A stretch of DNA of 64,000 bases, from the NCBI RefSeq assembly GCF_900114245.1, contig NZ_FOSK01000011.1:1-64000 (forward strand), written 5' to 3'. The notes under the pieces are model-generated. The model was not told the DNA's origin. It ran no database searches and saw only the letters and a list, made by a program, of their open reading frames with translations. Source of the stretch: Pseudovibrio ascidiaceicola. GTDB taxonomy: Bacteria; Pseudomonadota; Alphaproteobacteria; Rhizobiales; Stappiaceae. Made by a program: the position numbers and the translations under genes. Of the stretch, positions 63,221 to 64,000 are shown piece by piece (position 1 is the stretch's first letter; each line of letters starts with the position of its first letter).

Positions 63221-64000
63221 CTAAACTGCACTGACAAGATTGTCTGTCACGCGAATGGAGTGTGGCAGATCCTCCGTTGAAACTGCCAGATCGCCGCTCA
63301 CTTGCTCATCCCATTTGAAGCCAGCGATATTCACGGCGCAGTCAGCAGTGATATTCTGGGAAATGAGCGCAATTTGTCCTTCAGCTGCAAAGCTGACGGC
63401 AATACCCACCGGGGCAGAGCGCACAGTATTTTGAGCTGCAATCAAATTACGTAGATACGGGCCCCAACCCAGATTAATGCCAACAACCCGCGCATCCTCG
63501 ACAACATTGCCAGTCACACTGGTATCCGCCTCAACCGCAATACCAACCCCAAAACTCGGATTGTCCTTCGCATAAGGCCCAGTGCCAGTAATATCGCGCA
63601 ATACATTGTTGGAGCACACGGCCAGACGACCACCCTCGCGGAAGTTGGTGATGGAAATCCCGTTGGCGGCTGTCTCAATCAGGTTACTGCTGACAATAGC
63701 GCCCTGAAAACCGAACTCAACAAACAAAGCCACCTCGCCGGAACGATGGCAGGTATTGCCAAGCACCTGAACATTAGACGCAGCATTGGCGCGGATTGCG
63801 GAGAACGTACAATCACTCACCTTGTTGTTGGAGATGGTAACATTGTCCGCCCGAAACACATTGATGCCATTGCCATTTTGACCGGTTCCACCACTTTGCG
63901 CTCGAATGTTGGAGACTTGATTGCTGGAAATGGTAGAGCCATCATGCCCTTCAGACCACCTATGCACCAGAATACCACCGTTTCCGCAGTCAGAAACGAT
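63221..64000 (-). CDS. TIGR03808-like repetitive beta-helix protein, 3' part
   Basis: The frame is open through the right window edge (the GTG at 63967 is internal), so only the C-terminal 259 residues are seen. The chain is a right-handed beta-helix with repeated NVTISNNKVSD / NVQVLGNTCHRSGEV / AIVSSNLIETAANGISITNF units, each about 22-25 residues. It fits the TAT-exported repeat protein family TIGR03808 common in Hyphomicrobiales. No catalytic residues recognised. Confidence 0.75.
   Translation of the reverse strand: MVSDCGNGGILVHRWSEGHDGSTISSNQVSNIRAQSGGTGQNGNGINVFRADNVTISNNKVSDCTFSAIRANAASNVQVLGNTCHRSGEVALFVEFGFQGAIVSSNLIETAANGISITNFREGGRLAVCSNNVLRDITGTGPYAKDNPSFGVGIAVEADTSVTGNVVEDARVVGINLGWGPYLRNLIAAQNTVRSAPVGIAVSFAAEGQIALISQNITADCAVNIAGFKWDEQVSGDLAVSTEDLPHSIRVTDNLVSAV

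Overview
The window looks like a chromosomal segment of a marine alphaproteobacterium of the Hyphomicrobiales/Stappiaceae type; Pseudovibrio is my best guess, from recall rather than a search. Pointers are a tRNA-Phe remnant of alphaproteobacterial type, intergenic palindromes of Rhizobium (RPE) style, a TGA-N9-TCA iron box (RirA type), a Rhizobium etli-type asparaginase and a TIGR03808-like repeat protein. No rRNA operon, intact tRNA, CRISPR array or insertion sequence was recognised.

Layout. 1-2427 is the right end of an integrated element: the C-terminus of an FG-GAP/RTX secreted protein, a small helical protein behind a long structured leader, a helix-turn-helix replication-type protein, and a 48-nt copy of the 3' part of tRNA-Phe that marks the attachment site. 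2691-9462 is a two-armed catabolic cluster (diaminopropionate ammonia-lyase, RidA and a YheO-like regulator against an M24 hydrolase, a BCCT transporter and an M20 amidohydrolase). 9673-13406 is a siderophore ABC importer with a putative RirA operator, bracketed by two 104-bp direct repeats. 13657-16577 holds an MFS transporter, a double GNAT protein and a small membrane protein. 16863-21381 is a sugar kinase/isomerase/LacI locus behind a palindromic operator. 21651-29496 is mostly housekeeping: an NTF2-like protein, a trypsin-like protease, RF3, RsmC, RsuA, a lipoprotein, an AraC/GyrI regulator.

29934-33187 is an accessory patch: a paralogue of the small protein at 1153-1419 with the same leader, a second orphan copy of that leader, REP-like palindromes, and a 5'-truncated gene joining an HSP90-like ATPase to a PD-(D/E)XK nuclease. 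33333-36600 holds a K+ channel, a 25-bp tandem repeat, an AhpD-like protein and an ABC-F ATPase. 36986-44205 is a peptide-use locus: OppA, OppB, OppC, a fused OppDF, then on the other strand an M19 dipeptidase and a LysE exporter. 44402-51900 contains a cupin, a hemolysin III protein, a HerA/DUF87 ATPase, an FhuF-like reductase, an EamA exporter and malate synthase G. 51971-58666 has tandem DUF1906 proteins, an EnvZ/OmpR-like pair divergent from a six-EF-hand protein, and a SulP permease. The right end has an RlaP-type nucleotidyltransferase, a long gene-free stretch with inverted REP-like repeats, an aminotransferase, the asparaginase, and a repeat protein running off the edge.

The most unusual signal is the module at 874-1419, repeated at 30551-29934: TTGACA box, about 280-nt structured leader, small helical protein. 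Box and start codon are 279 nt apart in both copies. All functional calls rest on reading the sequence and family recall; no search was run.
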